Positions 8,231 to 16,453 are shown, counted from the first letter of the stretch. The stretch: DNA of 36,320 nt from Nocardia miyunensis NBRC 108239 (GCF_001613065.1 NZ_BDBQ01000120.1:1-36320); one strand, 5' to 3'. Notes: generated by a model not told the origin, from the letters alone. Made by a program: numbers and translations.

Positions 8231-9388
8231 ATGGATTTCACACTGCCGCAATCGGTTCGGGAGTTCCGGGACGAGTTGCGCGATTGGCTGGCCGGTCACC
8301 TCACCGAGGAGGTGATCGCGGCCGGACGGCACGTGGCGAGCGATCCGGCGGCATTCGAGATCGTCCGCGGCTGGAATCGTCTGCTCGCCGAACACCGTTG
8401 GGCGGCGGTGACCTGGCCCGAGGAGCTCGGCGGCCGGGGGGCCGGGCCGCTCGAGCAGATGGTGTACGTCGAGGAGACCGTGCGCGCGCGAGCGCCCATG
8501 CCGCTCAACGTGATCGGCATGAACAACATCGCCCCGGCGATCATGCGGTACGGCACACCGGAACAGCAGCGCACCCTGCTGCCCCGGATGATGCGGGCCG
8601 AGGAGATCTGGTGTCAGGGCATGTCCGAACCCGAGGCCGGATCCGATCTGGCCTCGCTGCGCACCCGCGCGGTGCGCGCGGGCGAGGAGTTCGTGGTGAC
8701 CGGACAGAAGATCTGGACCTCGCTCGGACAGCACGCCGATCGCTGCCAGCTGTTCGTCCGCACAGATCCCGACGCGCCCAAGCATCAGGGGATTTCGTGT
8801 CTGATCGTCGACATGTCGCTGCCCGGCGTCGAGGCCCGGCCGCTGGCCACCCTCACCGGTGACACCGATTTCGCCGAGCTGTTCTTCGATGAGGTCCGGG
8901 TGCCGGCGACGGCGTTGCTCGGACCGCTCGACCAGGGCTGGCAGGTCGCCACGACCACATTGAGTCACGAACGGGCCAATGCCGCGCGGCTGTACTCCGA
9001 GATGCAGGTCCGGTTGACCGATCTGGTGCGCGATGTCGCCGGTGCATCGACGGAAAGTGCCGCGCGGCTGCGTGATCCGGTGACGCTGCACCGGCTCGGC
9101 GGCATGGAGGTGCGCAGCGCGTTCCTCCGAATCCTGTGTCAGCGCGGGATATCGGCGAGTCTGGCCGGGAACGCGTCGTTCGATTCGGCGAGCCTGGCCA
9201 AGACGGCGTGGGGCGAACTCGGTCAGGACATCGCCGCGCTGGGGTTCGATCTGCTCGGACCTCGTGGCGCGCAGGGCCGCTGGGCCCGCGAGCGTCTGGC
9301 CGCACGCGCGCTCACCATCGCCGGGGGCACGACGCAGATCAACAAGAACATCACCGCGCGCCGCATCCTGGGACCGATCGGACGATGA
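8231..9388 (+). CDS. acyl-CoA dehydrogenase, FadE-type catalytic (alpha) subunit
   Basis: A 385-residue FAD-dependent acyl-CoA dehydrogenase introducing the alpha-beta double bond in an acyl-CoA. Motifs include CQGMSEPEAGSDLASLRT, VTGQKIWTS and the C-terminal IAGGTTQINKNITARRILG. A glutamate at residue 247 in LSHERA sits where the catalytic base lies in the actinobacterial heteromeric FadE enzymes of steroid side-chain degradation. The next gene is a second, divergent acyl-CoA dehydrogenase whose start overlaps this stop (ATGA). That fits the alpha2-beta2 pairs described in mycobacteria (FadE26-FadE27 and FadE28-FadE29 types). The heteromer is an inference from this arrangement. Start ATG 8231; the ribosome binding site is weak, so coupling to the P450 stop 6 bases upstream is likely. 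Confidence 0.9.
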   Translation: MDFTLPQSVREFRDELRDWLAGHLTEEVIAAGRHVASDPAAFEIVRGWNRLLAEHRWAAVTWPEELGGRGAGPLEQMVYVEETVRARAPMPLNVIGMNNIAPAIMRYGTPEQQRTLLPRMMRAEEIWCQGMSEPEAGSDLASLRTRAVRAGEEFVVTGQKIWTSLGQHADRCQLFVRTDPDAPKHQGISCLIVDMSLPGVEARPLATLTGDTDFAELFFDEVRVPATALLGPLDQGWQVATTTLSHERANAARLYSEMQVRLTDLVRDVAGASTESAARLRDPVTLHRLGGMEVRSAFLRILCQRGISASLAGNASFDSASLAKTAWGELGQDIAALGFDLLGPRGAQGRWARERLAARALTIAGGTTQINKNITARRILGPIGR

Positions 9389-10560
9389 ACCTCGAACTCA
9401 CCCCCGAACAGCTGGCCCTGCGTGAATCCGTGAGGCGCCGCCTGAAATCCGTTGCGGACCAGGACAGCACAGCGGACGCCCGGCGTCGCGACCCGCTCGC
9501 CGGACTCGACCTGGCCGGACTGTTGATCCCCGAGAAGTGCGGCGGCGCGGGCGCATCCATGGTGGATGCCGGTGTCGTCCTGGAGGAGATCGGCCGCGCC
9601 CTGGACCCCGGGCCGTGGCCGTCCAGCTCCGTCGCCGTGTCGCGAGTCATCGCGCGATCCGGCGTAACCGGCAGTGCCACAGGGCTGCTGACCGGAATTG
9701 CGGATGGCTCGATGATCGCGACCCTCGGACTGCCGGGGCCCACCGAGCCGGTCGTGCGAGCCGCATCCACCACCAACGAAAGCCCCGGACCGGCAGCTTC
9801 CAGCGCGGACCGGATCCTCTCCGACGACGAGATGGTCGGTGCCACACGTCTTCCACCGGCTGTCGCCGGCCGTGTCAGGCTCGATGGCCGTATCGCCGAG
9901 ATCCCCGATGCCGATATCGCACAGGTGCTGCTGGTGGTCGCCCGCGATGGTTCCGGCCTCGGTCTGTACATGGTCGAAATACCCTCGGCCGGTGTGGAAT
10001 TCGAGCCGCTACCCGGCGTGGACCGATCCCGGCAGCGGTTCCGGGCCACACTGCGCGATGCACCGGCGCGCCGCCTGGGCGAGATGTCCGCCGAATCCCT
10101 CAGCGCCGCAACCGATGACATCCTGATCGCCACCGCCGCCGACGCGCTGGGCGCGGCACAGGCCCTGTTCGACCTGGCGGTGGAGTACGCGCGCACACGT
10201 CAGCAGTTCGGCCGTCCGATCGCCGCCTTCCAGGCGGTCCAGCATCTGTGCGTCGACATGTACGAGACCATCGAGCTGACCCGCGGCGGCGTGCTGTACG
10301 GACTCTGGGCGGCCGATTCGGCCGCACCCACCGAGCGGCACCTCGCCGCGATCCGCCTCAAGGCGTTCTCCGGGCATCTGGCAACCATGGGCGAGACAGC
10401 CATCCAGGTCTTCGGCGGCATCGGCTACACCTGGGAACACCGAGCCCATGGCTACCTCGAACGGCTGCTGGACTGGAGCGCCTTGCTCGGCAGCCCCGAC
10501 CGCTACCTCCAGGAGATCGGCGGCGAACTGGCCGACACGATCGAACCCACCCGCACCTAG
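9385..10560 (+). CDS. acyl-CoA dehydrogenase, second (beta) subunit of the pair
   Basis: A 391-residue acyl-CoA dehydrogenase-fold protein, starting at an ATG overlapping the stop of the upstream partner by four bases. The N-terminal and central parts are divergent and the central beta-domain is short of the usual MTEPxAGSD motif. The C-terminal domain is well conserved: TRQQFGRPIAAFQAVQH supplies FAD contacts and AIQVFGGIGYTWEH is the signature seen in the second subunits of heteromeric FadE pairs. No glutamate equivalent to residue 247 of the partner is evident, so I infer a structural or FAD-binding role without its own active base. It ends the operon begun by the P450. The following 270 bases hold no gene I can support. 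Confidence 0.88.
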   Translation: MNLELTPEQLALRESVRRRLKSVADQDSTADARRRDPLAGLDLAGLLIPEKCGGAGASMVDAGVVLEEIGRALDPGPWPSSSVAVSRVIARSGVTGSATGLLTGIADGSMIATLGLPGPTEPVVRAASTTNESPGPAASSADRILSDDEMVGATRLPPAVAGRVRLDGRIAEIPDADIAQVLLVVARDGSGLGLYMVEIPSAGVEFEPLPGVDRSRQRFRATLRDAPARRLGEMSAESLSAATDDILIATAADALGAAQALFDLAVEYARTRQQFGRPIAAFQAVQHLCVDMYETIELTRGGVLYGLWAADSAAPTERHLAAIRLKAFSGHLATMGETAIQVFGGIGYTWEHRAHGYLERLLDWSALLGSPDRYLQEIGGELADTIEPTRT

Positions 10561-10830
10561 AAGGTCACGCTCCGCTGAATCGGCACGGCACTCGTCCTGC
10601 CCACTACAGGGTGCTGTCCGTCCGATGCCGTGCGGCGCTCATCGCCGGAGCCGCACGAGCGGTTCATCCGCCCGCGCCACCGCGAATGCCCGACGGAGCC
10701 ATCGCGCCGCAAACGGCATATCCGCGCGGCCGACGAGCGCTGCGACGGCGTCGACCGGCCGCCCGACCTGCCGACCTGGTAGCCCCGCACACCGGAACCG
10801 ACACGCGAGCGAACGCGCCGGAGGCGGACG

Positions 10831-11766
10831 TTGCACGATAGAGCTGTGCGAACTCCTTTCGGCCGTCCGGGCCTGGAGCCTTACACGGTGTATCAGCGGC
10901 AGGCCGCGGCGCGGCCCGGCGGGCTGACGGCGCATTTCCTCGGGACGAGTTCGCTGCTGCTGTCCGATGGCGCGACGACGCTGCTGTGCGACGGGTTCGT
11001 CACGCGGCCGGGACTGATGCGGGTAGGGCTGGGTCGGATCGCGCCCGATGCGGGACTGGTTCGCGCCGCGATCGAGCGGTTGGGGGTGCGGTCGCTGGAT
11101 GCGGTGTTCTGTGCGCACTCGCATTACGACCATGCTCTCGATGCGCCGGTGTGGTGTCTGCAGACGGGGGCGGTGCTGGTCGGGTCGGAATCCACCGCGA
11201 ATATCGGGCGCGGGCTCGGGCTCGCCGAGACCTCGCTGCGGGTGGTCGGTGACGGGGACACGCTCGACTACGGGCGATTCACGCTGACGTTCCTGGATTC
11301 GGTGCACAGCCCGGGTGATCGTTATCCGGGTGTCGTGACGCGGCCGCTGGTTCCGCCCGCGCGGACCGGCGCGTGGAAGACCGGGGCCGCCTACTCGGTG
11401 CTGATCGAACATCCGGTCGGACGAATTCTGTTGCACGCCAGTGCGAATCATCGTCCGGGGATGTTGGACGGCCGTCGCGCCGAGGTCGTCTATCTGGGCA
11501 TCGGCGGGCTGGGCAAGCAGTCGCGGGAGTTCGTGCGGCGGTACTGGGACGAGGTCGTCGGCGCGGTCGGTGCACGACGGGTCGTGCTGGTGCACTGGGA
11601 CGATTTCTTCGTCGGTTTGGACCGGCCGCTGCGCCCGCTGCCGTATTTCGCGGATCGCTTCGATGTGACGATGGCGATGCTGCTGCCGCTGGCACAGCGC
11701 GACGGCGTCGAAGTGGTGCTGCCGGTCGCCTGGGATGCCACCGACCCGCACGGCGAGCTGGACTGA
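10831..11766 (+). CDS. metallo-beta-lactamase-fold hydrolase
   Basis: A 311-residue MBL-fold protein. The dinuclear metal motif HxHxDH is HSHYDH with His96, His98, Asp100 and His101. Further possible metal ligands lie in FLDSVHSPGD, LLHASANH and VLVHWDDF. It starts with the core strand LTAHFLGTSSLLLSDGATTLLCDGF, so it has no signal peptide and is presumably cytosolic. I chose the TTG start at 10831 because GGAGG (10820-10824) lies 6 bases upstream; a GTG at 10846 has no comparable site. The substrate is unknown; lactonases, phosphodiesterases and other hydrolases share the fold. It converges on the PPOX gene with only 33 bases between the stops. Confidence 0.85.
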   Translation: MHDRAVRTPFGRPGLEPYTVYQRQAAARPGGLTAHFLGTSSLLLSDGATTLLCDGFVTRPGLMRVGLGRIAPDAGLVRAAIERLGVRSLDAVFCAHSHYDHALDAPVWCLQTGAVLVGSESTANIGRGLGLAETSLRVVGDGDTLDYGRFTLTFLDSVHSPGDRYPGVVTRPLVPPARTGAWKTGAAYSVLIEHPVGRILLHASANHRPGMLDGRRAEVVYLGIGGLGKQSREFVRRYWDEVVGAVGARRVVLVHWDDFFVGLDRPLRPLPYFADRFDVTMAMLLPLAQRDGVEVVLPVAWDATDPHGELD

Positions 11767-11799
11767 ACCCGATCGTCGTCGATCGCGGCCGGGAGCCCG

Positions 11800-12243
11800 T
11801 CAGCCGTTGGCGTAGACGCGATCCGGGACGATCAGCACGGCCGCCCGGCGCTCCTGCGCCATGACCCGGTCGTACTCGTCCCAGTCCTCGTGGGTGCCAC
11901 CGGCCGCGGTGAACACCTCGCGCAGCAGCAGACGCAGACGTTCGGCGTCGATGCCGGGCACCGGGTCGTCGGGTCCGGCGATCCACACGGGCCCCTCGGC
12001 GGCGGCCCACTCCCAGCCGACGCGCACCACGGCCGTCATCCGCGGCCGGGCCCGCAGGTTCGTCAGCTTGCGGGTGCCGCCGCGCAGCACCATCCCCACC
12101 ACATCATGGCCGGTCAGCGGGTGTTTCAGTACACCGGCGTTGACGAGTGAGGAGTGGATCGTGCCATCCGCCCGGGCGGTCGACACGACGCAGAGCCCAT
12201 GATCACCGGCGATCAGCCGGGCGAAATCCGCGAGATCGGTCAC
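11800..12243 (-). CDS. PPOX-class flavin/F420-dependent oxidoreductase (split beta-barrel fold)
   Basis: A 147-residue single-domain protein of the pyridoxamine-5'-phosphate-oxidase-like split-barrel family. It resembles the F420-dependent PPOX class (TIGR03618/Rv1155-like) common in actinobacteria. Landmarks are HGLCVVSTARADGTIHSSLVN at the start of the barrel, LRGGTRKLTNLRARPRMTAVV in the cofactor-phosphate region, and the C-terminal RRAAVLIVPDRVYANG. The likely start is GTG 12243, with no good ribosome binding site but a -10-like TAGACT 7 bases upstream, so the transcript may be leaderless. It is divergent from the NYN-like gene. Cofactor (F420 versus FMN) and substrate cannot be decided from the sequence. 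Confidence 0.8.
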   Translation of the reverse strand: MTDLADFARLIAGDHGLCVVSTARADGTIHSSLVNAGVLKHPLTGHDVVGMVLRGGTRKLTNLRARPRMTAVVRVGWEWAAAEGPVWIAGPDDPVPGIDAERLRLLLREVFTAAGGTHEDWDEYDRVMAQERRAAVLIVPDRVYANG

Positions 12244-12250
12244 GCCCTGG

Positions 12251-12256
12251 AGTCTA
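12251..12256 (-). promoter_or_regulatory. -10-like TAGACT consistent with leaderless start of the PPOX gene
   Basis: On the minus strand TAGACT ends 7 bases before the GTG at 12243, placing a predicted transcription start on or next to the start codon. Leaderless transcripts with this spacing are common in actinobacteria. Confidence 0.45.
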
Positions 12257-12346
12257 CGGAATTCGGCAGCGGCGGCCGGGCAAGCACCGACCGGCGGCGG
12301 CGCGCACCGCACACCGGTCCGCCTGCCGATGGTGGAGACTGGGGAC

Positions 12347-12748
12347 GTGCTGGACGATTCCGTGCGGATGCTCGTCGTCGACGCGGCCAATGTCGTCGGC
12401 TCCCGCCCCGACGGCTGGTGGCGTGACCGCGCCGGCGCCGCCCGGCGGTTGCTGACCGGCTTGGCGGCGCTTCGCGAGCACCTACCGCCATCGTGCGACG
12501 TGGTCGTCGTACTCGAAGGCACCGCGAAAGCCGTCGACGACAACGGATTCCACAATCTGCGGGTGCTCCGGGCGGCAGGCTCCGGCGACGACGCCATCGT
12601 CGCGGTCACCGCCGAACACGACGATCCGGCAGAGATTCTCGTCGTCACCGCGGATCGCGGTCTGCGCGCACGCGTCGAAGCGCTCGGCGCGCGCACGACC
12701 GGACCGCGATGGCTCCTGGACCGGATCGATTCGGCCCGAAACGCCTAG
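12347..12748 (+). CDS. NYN/PIN-like nuclease-fold protein
   Basis: A 133-residue protein with the strand-aspartate pattern of PIN/NYN nuclease folds: MLVVDAANVVGSRPDGWWRDRAG near the N-terminus, VVVVLEG in the middle, and a GSGDDAIVAV...ILVVTADRGLR block supplying later acidic residues. Small actinobacterial proteins of this kind are usually annotated hypothetical or NYN-domain; RNA cleavage is possible but unproven. I chose GTG 12347, preceded by GGAG at 12334-12337; an ATG at 12329 lacks a site. It is divergent from the PPOX gene, with only 103 bases between starts. Confidence 0.7.
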   Translation: MLDDSVRMLVVDAANVVGSRPDGWWRDRAGAARRLLTGLAALREHLPPSCDVVVVLEGTAKAVDDNGFHNLRVLRAAGSGDDAIVAVTAEHDDPAEILVVTADRGLRARVEALGARTTGPRWLLDRIDSARNA

Positions 12749-12844
12749 ACGAGCACCACGCCGTCACTTTCGCTCACAACGCGCTTGACCTGAACATTGG
12801 TTGAGATTGCAGGCTGTGATCAGTACCCGAGAGCGGAGGAAGAC

Positions 12845-13297
12845 ATGGATACTCGACCGAATCTGAACGACCCGGCCGCCGATGCGACCGCACAGGCCGT
12901 GGCCGCCGACCTCGCCGCCACATTGCGGCAGGCGGGCGAGACACGCGACGCCGACCGCTACGACGACTGGTTCGCCGCGGATGTGTTGTGGGGCAGTCCT
13001 TTCGGCGCACTGGTCGTCGGACACGACCGGATCAACGCCATTCACCGCCGCATGATGGGACTGACGAAGCCGGTCGCACCGGCGTCCCGTTTCGAGGTGG
13101 TGGTCGCGAGCAGTCCGGCTCCGGGCGTAATCGTCACCCAGATCCGCAGACAGGCCGTCGAACCCGGCGCGTTCTCGGAGGTCGCGCTGTATGTGCTGGT
13201 GGAGCGCGATGGCCGGTGGTGGCTGGCCGCGGCGCAGAACACTCCGATCGACGAATCGAAATCGTTCCTGAACACGAAACCGGATTCCGCCTCCTGA
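12845..13297 (+). CDS. SnoaL-like / SgcJ-EcaC family protein
   Basis: A 150-residue NTF2/SnoaL-like alpha+beta-barrel protein of the SgcJ/EcaC type. It shows AVAADLAATLRQAGETRDADRYDDWFAADVLWGSPFG, then a beta-rich core ending YVLVERDGRWWLAAAQNTPI. The fold covers cyclases, isomerases and binding proteins, and the substrate is not predictable. ATG 12845 is preceded by GGAGGA (12835-12840) 4 bases away. It is followed by a short hairpin with a T run. The adjacent SRPBCC-like gene has an unrelated small-molecule-binding fold. Confidence 0.8.
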   Translation: MDTRPNLNDPAADATAQAVAADLAATLRQAGETRDADRYDDWFAADVLWGSPFGALVVGHDRINAIHRRMMGLTKPVAPASRFEVVVASSPAPGVIVTQIRRQAVEPGAFSEVALYVLVERDGRWWLAAAQNTPIDESKSFLNTKPDSAS

Positions 13298-13318
13298 ACC
13301 GGGGCAATGCCGACGTAG

Positions 13319-13338
13319 ACCGGTGCTTGACCGGTTTT
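13319..13338 (+). terminator. Short hairpin with T tract after the SnoaL-like gene
   Basis: ACCGGT, a 5-base loop, ACCGGT, then TTT. The 6-base-pair stem followed by T residues lies 21 bases after the stop at 13297. It is weak compared with other terminators in the window. Confidence 0.4.
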
Positions 13339-13386
13339 CCGAATTCACTCTTGCGGACGGAGACCCGTAACGACCATTATCGTCGC

Positions 13387-13866
13387 ATGAGTAAGGTTAC
13401 CCTAAGTACCGAACTTCCGTTGCGGGCCGAGGTGGCGTGCGCGCTGGCCCGGACGCCGGGTTTGTTCGCTTTCGTTGTCGCGCCGATCATTTCGGTGCCG
13501 CAGCTGGAGATTCCGGATCGGGTCGAGCCGGGGGTGGAGGGGGCCGCGCGGATCTGGTGGTTCGGGATCGTTCCCGCCTGGCGGCATCATCTGCGGCTGG
13601 TGCGGCTGACGGATCGGGAGATCTACACCAACGAGTGGGGCGGGCCGGTTCGGGTTTGGAATCATCGGCTGACCTTCGAGCCGATCGGCGAAAACCGTTG
13701 CCGCTATACCGATGAGGTCGAGGTGCAGGACGGTCTGCACGGATTCGGCATCCGATTGTTCATCCGCGTCATGTTCCGGCATCGGCATCGCCGGTGGCGG
13801 CAACTCGCCGCGCTCCTTGCCGAGAGTGATATCGAGATCCGCCCCGGGCGAGCGGCCGCGGAGTGA
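13387..13866 (+). CDS. SRPBCC/START-like small protein
   Basis: A 159-residue protein with features of the SRPBCC (Bet v1-like) helix-grip fold. An N-terminal strand-helix (TLSTELPLRAEVACALARTPGLFAFV) is followed by alternating strands, including RLVRLTDREIYTNEWGGPVRVWNHRLTFEPI and CRYTDEVEVQDG, and a long C-terminal basic helix (FIRVMFRHRHRRWRQLAALLAE). Such proteins bind lipids or hydrophobic ligands or act as cyclases. No catalytic residue can be named. The ATG at 13387 has no clear ribosome binding site; CATTAT 6 bases upstream could act as a -10 for a leaderless message. Confidence 0.65.
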   Translation: MSKVTLSTELPLRAEVACALARTPGLFAFVVAPIISVPQLEIPDRVEPGVEGAARIWWFGIVPAWRHHLRLVRLTDREIYTNEWGGPVRVWNHRLTFEPIGENRCRYTDEVEVQDGLHGFGIRLFIRVMFRHRHRRWRQLAALLAESDIEIRPGRAAAE

Positions 13867-13996
13867 TCGCGGCGGGTCCCGTCCCGCCCGATATCCGGAT
13901 GGTGAATTGTTGCCCAACTCTGTGAGCTGGAGGCGGATTCGGGGGTATCGGGGACGAAGATGGCTGGACAGCAACATATTCGGGGGATGGATCCGA

Positions 13997-15091
13997 GTGG
14001 ACAGCTATCTGGTGCAGATCGGATTGCCGGTCATCGCACTCGTGGTGTCGATGATCGCGTTCTTCTGGGAATTCGTGGTCATCCGGCGTAAACACCTGGG
14101 CTATCGAGTACAGATGGATACCCCGGTGACCGGCGAGATCGAGTCGGTGTATCCGGGCGTTCTGGAACAATTGCAGCCGGACGGGGGTGCTGCGGATACA
14201 CATCTGCAAGATCTGTCGGTCGTGCTGATCCGGGTGGAGAACGACGGAGTCACGAACATCGATTCCGCCGATTACGCGATGCCCGACGACGGACGGGTCG
14301 GGCTGCGGCTGCATTTCCCGGGACGCCGGGTCGCCGGAATGGCGGTGACCGAACTGAGCGACACCGTGCTCGGGGCCTATCTCGAGCCGGGCCGGGGAAT
14401 CGCGGCGCACGCGGACGAAGCGCACGACGTCGGCATCATCGATCTGCCGAAAGTCCCGATGAATCGGCGAGACCACTACAAGATCCTCGCCATTCTCTCG
14501 CGCGGGACCGGCACCGGCCCGCACGCCGAGCCCACACTGCACGGAAAGCTCAAGGGCGGGCGGGTCCGGACAACGCAGAGTCGCACCGGACTGTCTCGAA
14601 ATATGTTGGCGTTCATCGGATTCCTGGTCAACCGCGCCTTCGGCTCCGGCACTCGCGAGACCTTCCAGCAGCGACTGCTCGGCGGCAACGCCGTGACACT
14701 CCCGGAGGCCGGCTGCCGGACCATCCAGGTCACGAATCCGCCCGGCGTGGCCTCCTGCGAGGTGCCGCTCACCGGCGACATGCTGAAGGCCGTCGCCGAC
14801 ATTCCCGGCGCGGTCGGCTACTCCTCGTACACCGAGGCCGCCGGGTATCCGGGCATCGCCGCGGTCACCATCGGCGGGCGTCAGCCCACCCGCGACGAGG
14901 TCCTGGCCCACAACTACGCCTTCTGGGGCGTCGAATACGCCTACAGCAAAGGCGAATTGCCGTACGACTCGCTTTCGGCGGCATTCCTGCGCTTCCTCAC
15001 CGATCGCGCGGGCAAGGACATCATCCGCTCCCGCGGCGGCACGCCGTGCGGCGAACTCGCCGACCCCGCCCGGTGCAGCCCGGAGCGATGA
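13997..15091 (+). CDS. Membrane-anchored protein with partial PstS-like substrate-binding domain (likely internal deletion)
   Basis: A 364-residue protein. Residues 4-29 form an N-terminal transmembrane anchor (LVQIGLPVIALVVSMIAFFW). Residues about 35-195 are an unrecognised, apparently folded domain. A hydrophobic stretch, MLAFIGFLV, ends near residue 211. From about 216 to 355 the sequence looks like the second half of a PstS-type phosphate-binding domain: GSGTRETFQQRLLGG, then PGAVGYSSYTEA, TIGGRQPTRDEVLAHNYAFWGVEYAY and SAAFLRFLTDRAGKDIIRS. The first lobe that should precede GSGTRETF is absent. GTG 13997 follows GGGGGA. Function is unknown; phosphate binding is doubtful with half a domain. 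Confidence 0.7.
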   Translation: MDSYLVQIGLPVIALVVSMIAFFWEFVVIRRKHLGYRVQMDTPVTGEIESVYPGVLEQLQPDGGAADTHLQDLSVVLIRVENDGVTNIDSADYAMPDDGRVGLRLHFPGRRVAGMAVTELSDTVLGAYLEPGRGIAAHADEAHDVGIIDLPKVPMNRRDHYKILAILSRGTGTGPHAEPTLHGKLKGGRVRTTQSRTGLSRNMLAFIGFLVNRAFGSGTRETFQQRLLGGNAVTLPEAGCRTIQVTNPPGVASCEVPLTGDMLKAVADIPGAVGYSSYTEAAGYPGIAAVTIGGRQPTRDEVLAHNYAFWGVEYAYSKGELPYDSLSAAFLRFLTDRAGKDIIRSRGGTPCGELADPARCSPER

Positions 15092-15126
15092 TCCCGCGAT
15101 CCGCGGCAGCGGACCGAACCCGGGAT
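15091..15126. terminator. Weak nested hairpin between convergent genes
   Basis: Outer arms ATCCCG (15091-15096) and CGGGAT (15121-15126) enclose an inner stem TCCGC-GGCA-GCGGA (15100-15113). It fills the 36-base gap between two converging genes and could terminate both. It is short. Confidence 0.35.
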
Positions 15127-15127
15127 G

Positions 15128-16288
15128 TCACAGTGCGCGAGAGATGATCTCCTTCATGATTTCGGTTGTGCCACCGTAGATTCGGTTCACCCGCGAGGCG
15201 GTGTACATATTGGCGATCGGGTATTCCATCATGTATCCGTAGCCGCCGAACAGTTGCAGGCATTTGTCGACCACCTTGTCGGCGGTCTCGGCGGCGAACA
15301 ACTTGGCCATCGACGCGGTCGCCGGATCGTTCTTACCGGCGATGTACTGCGAGATCGCATAGTCCACAAGGGTTTTGATGGCCAGCGCGTCGGTCTTGAC
15401 CTCGGCGAGGGTGAACGCGTTGTGCTGGAATTTGCCGATCGGGCGGCCGAACGCCTCGCGCTCGCGCGAGTACCGCAGCGCCTCGAGCACCGCGGCCTCG
15501 GCCAGCGCGGAGCAGATGCTCGCGATGATGAGCCGCTCGCGGGCCAGCTGTTCCATCAGCTGGTAGAAACCCAGACCTTCCTGTGCACCAAGCAGATTCG
15601 CGACCGGCACCCGCATATCGGAGAAGAAGAGCTCGCGGGTGTCCTGCGCGTGCTGCCCCATCTTCTCCAGCACCCGGCCCCGCTCGAAGCCGGGCAGCTC
15701 CTTGGTCTCGGCCACGATCAGCGAGACGCCCGCGGCGCCCTTGGACGGATCGGTCTTGGCGACGATGACCACCAGATCGCAGTGGGTTCCGTTGGAGATG
15801 AACGTCTTCGAGCCGTTGACGACGTAATGATCACCGTCGCGAATCGCGGTGGTGCGCACCGCCTGCAGGTCCGAACCCGTCCCCGGCTCGGTCATCGCGA
15901 CGGCCAGCACCAGCTCACCGGCGATGATGCCCGGCAGCCACCTGTTCCGCTGTTCCGGACTTCCGTACTGGTGGATGTAGTGCGACACGATCGGTGAGTG
16001 CACCGAGAAGCCGAAACCGTTGTCGTGCGCGTAGACCAACTCCTCCTGCACGACCGCCTGCATGCCGAAATCGCCTCCGGCACCGCCGAATTCCTCCGGC
16101 AGGTCGAGTCCGAGCAGACCCGCCGCACCGGCCTTGTTCCAGAACTCGCGGTCGACCATGTGCTGATCGCTCCAGCGCTCGCGATGCGGCGCGCTCTCCT
16201 TGCGGAAGAACTCCGCCGCGTGTTTGCGCAGTTCGCGATGCTGATCGGTCTCCCAGGAGGGACGGTAGTCGGGGAAGAGTTCGGACAT
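15128..16288 (-). CDS. acyl-CoA dehydrogenase (FadE, long-chain/isovaleryl type)
   Basis: A 386-residue homomeric-type acyl-CoA dehydrogenase. It shows AMTEPGTGSDLQAVRTTA and VVNGSKTFISNG (FAD and substrate-loop motifs), EAFGRPIGKFQHNAF, and the terminal YGGTTEIMKEIISRAL. The glutamate of LARERL at about residue 251 sits where long-chain and isovaleryl-CoA dehydrogenases have their catalytic base. The start is ATG 16288 with AGAGGGA 8 bases before it; an upstream in-frame ATG at 16339 would overlap the promoter. It is divergent from a TetR gene, with an inverted-repeat operator between. I infer repression by that TetR and relief by an acyl-CoA. Substrate chain length is not fixed by the sequence. 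Confidence 0.92.
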   Translation of the reverse strand: MSELFPDYRPSWETDQHRELRKHAAEFFRKESAPHRERWSDQHMVDREFWNKAGAAGLLGLDLPEEFGGAGGDFGMQAVVQEELVYAHDNGFGFSVHSPIVSHYIHQYGSPEQRNRWLPGIIAGELVLAVAMTEPGTGSDLQAVRTTAIRDGDHYVVNGSKTFISNGTHCDLVVIVAKTDPSKGAAGVSLIVAETKELPGFERGRVLEKMGQHAQDTRELFFSDMRVPVANLLGAQEGLGFYQLMEQLARERLIIASICSALAEAAVLEALRYSREREAFGRPIGKFQHNAFTLAEVKTDALAIKTLVDYAISQYIAGKNDPATASMAKLFAAETADKVVDKCLQLFGGYGYMMEYPIANMYTASRVNRIYGGTTEIMKEIISRAL

Positions 16289-16347
16289 GCGTGATCCCTC
16301 TGCTTTCCGGCGCACGGGGTGCACACCCCGGTCGTTCACGGCAATGG

Positions 16348-16385
16348 ACGGTACAGTTGTATTGTCAATAGGTCAACAGCACCGT
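16348..16385. promoter_or_regulatory. TetR-type operator overlapping the acyl-CoA dehydrogenase promoter
   Basis: Outer imperfect arms ACGGTACAGTTG (16348-16359) and CAACAGCACCGT (16374-16385) match at 10 of 12 positions. Between them is the perfect dyad TATTGTCAATA (16360-16370). On the minus strand TTGACC (16376-16371), a 17-base spacer and TACCGT (16353-16348) form a promoter for the dehydrogenase inside the same dyad. A repressor bound here would block that promoter. Confidence 0.6.
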
Positions 16386-16453
16386 ACTTGCCCTCGGGAC
16401 TGGGCTACTACGCGACGTAAGATCTCCGTCAGACCCTGACGAGCTGAGGACCG

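Noticed and set aside
6872..9091. A 739-codon open frame on the minus strand
   Set aside because: It lies antisense to the P450 and first acyl-CoA dehydrogenase and shows no protein family features.
10561..10830. A small gene or RNA between the acyl-CoA dehydrogenase pair and the MBL-fold gene
   Set aside because: Open frames lack ribosome binding sites and conserved motifs; only a weak GCACGGCA/TGCCGTGC inverted match 35 bases apart was found.
11767..11799. A terminator between the MBL-fold and PPOX genes
   Set aside because: Only a 5-base GATCG/CGATC match was seen in 33 bases, too little to call.
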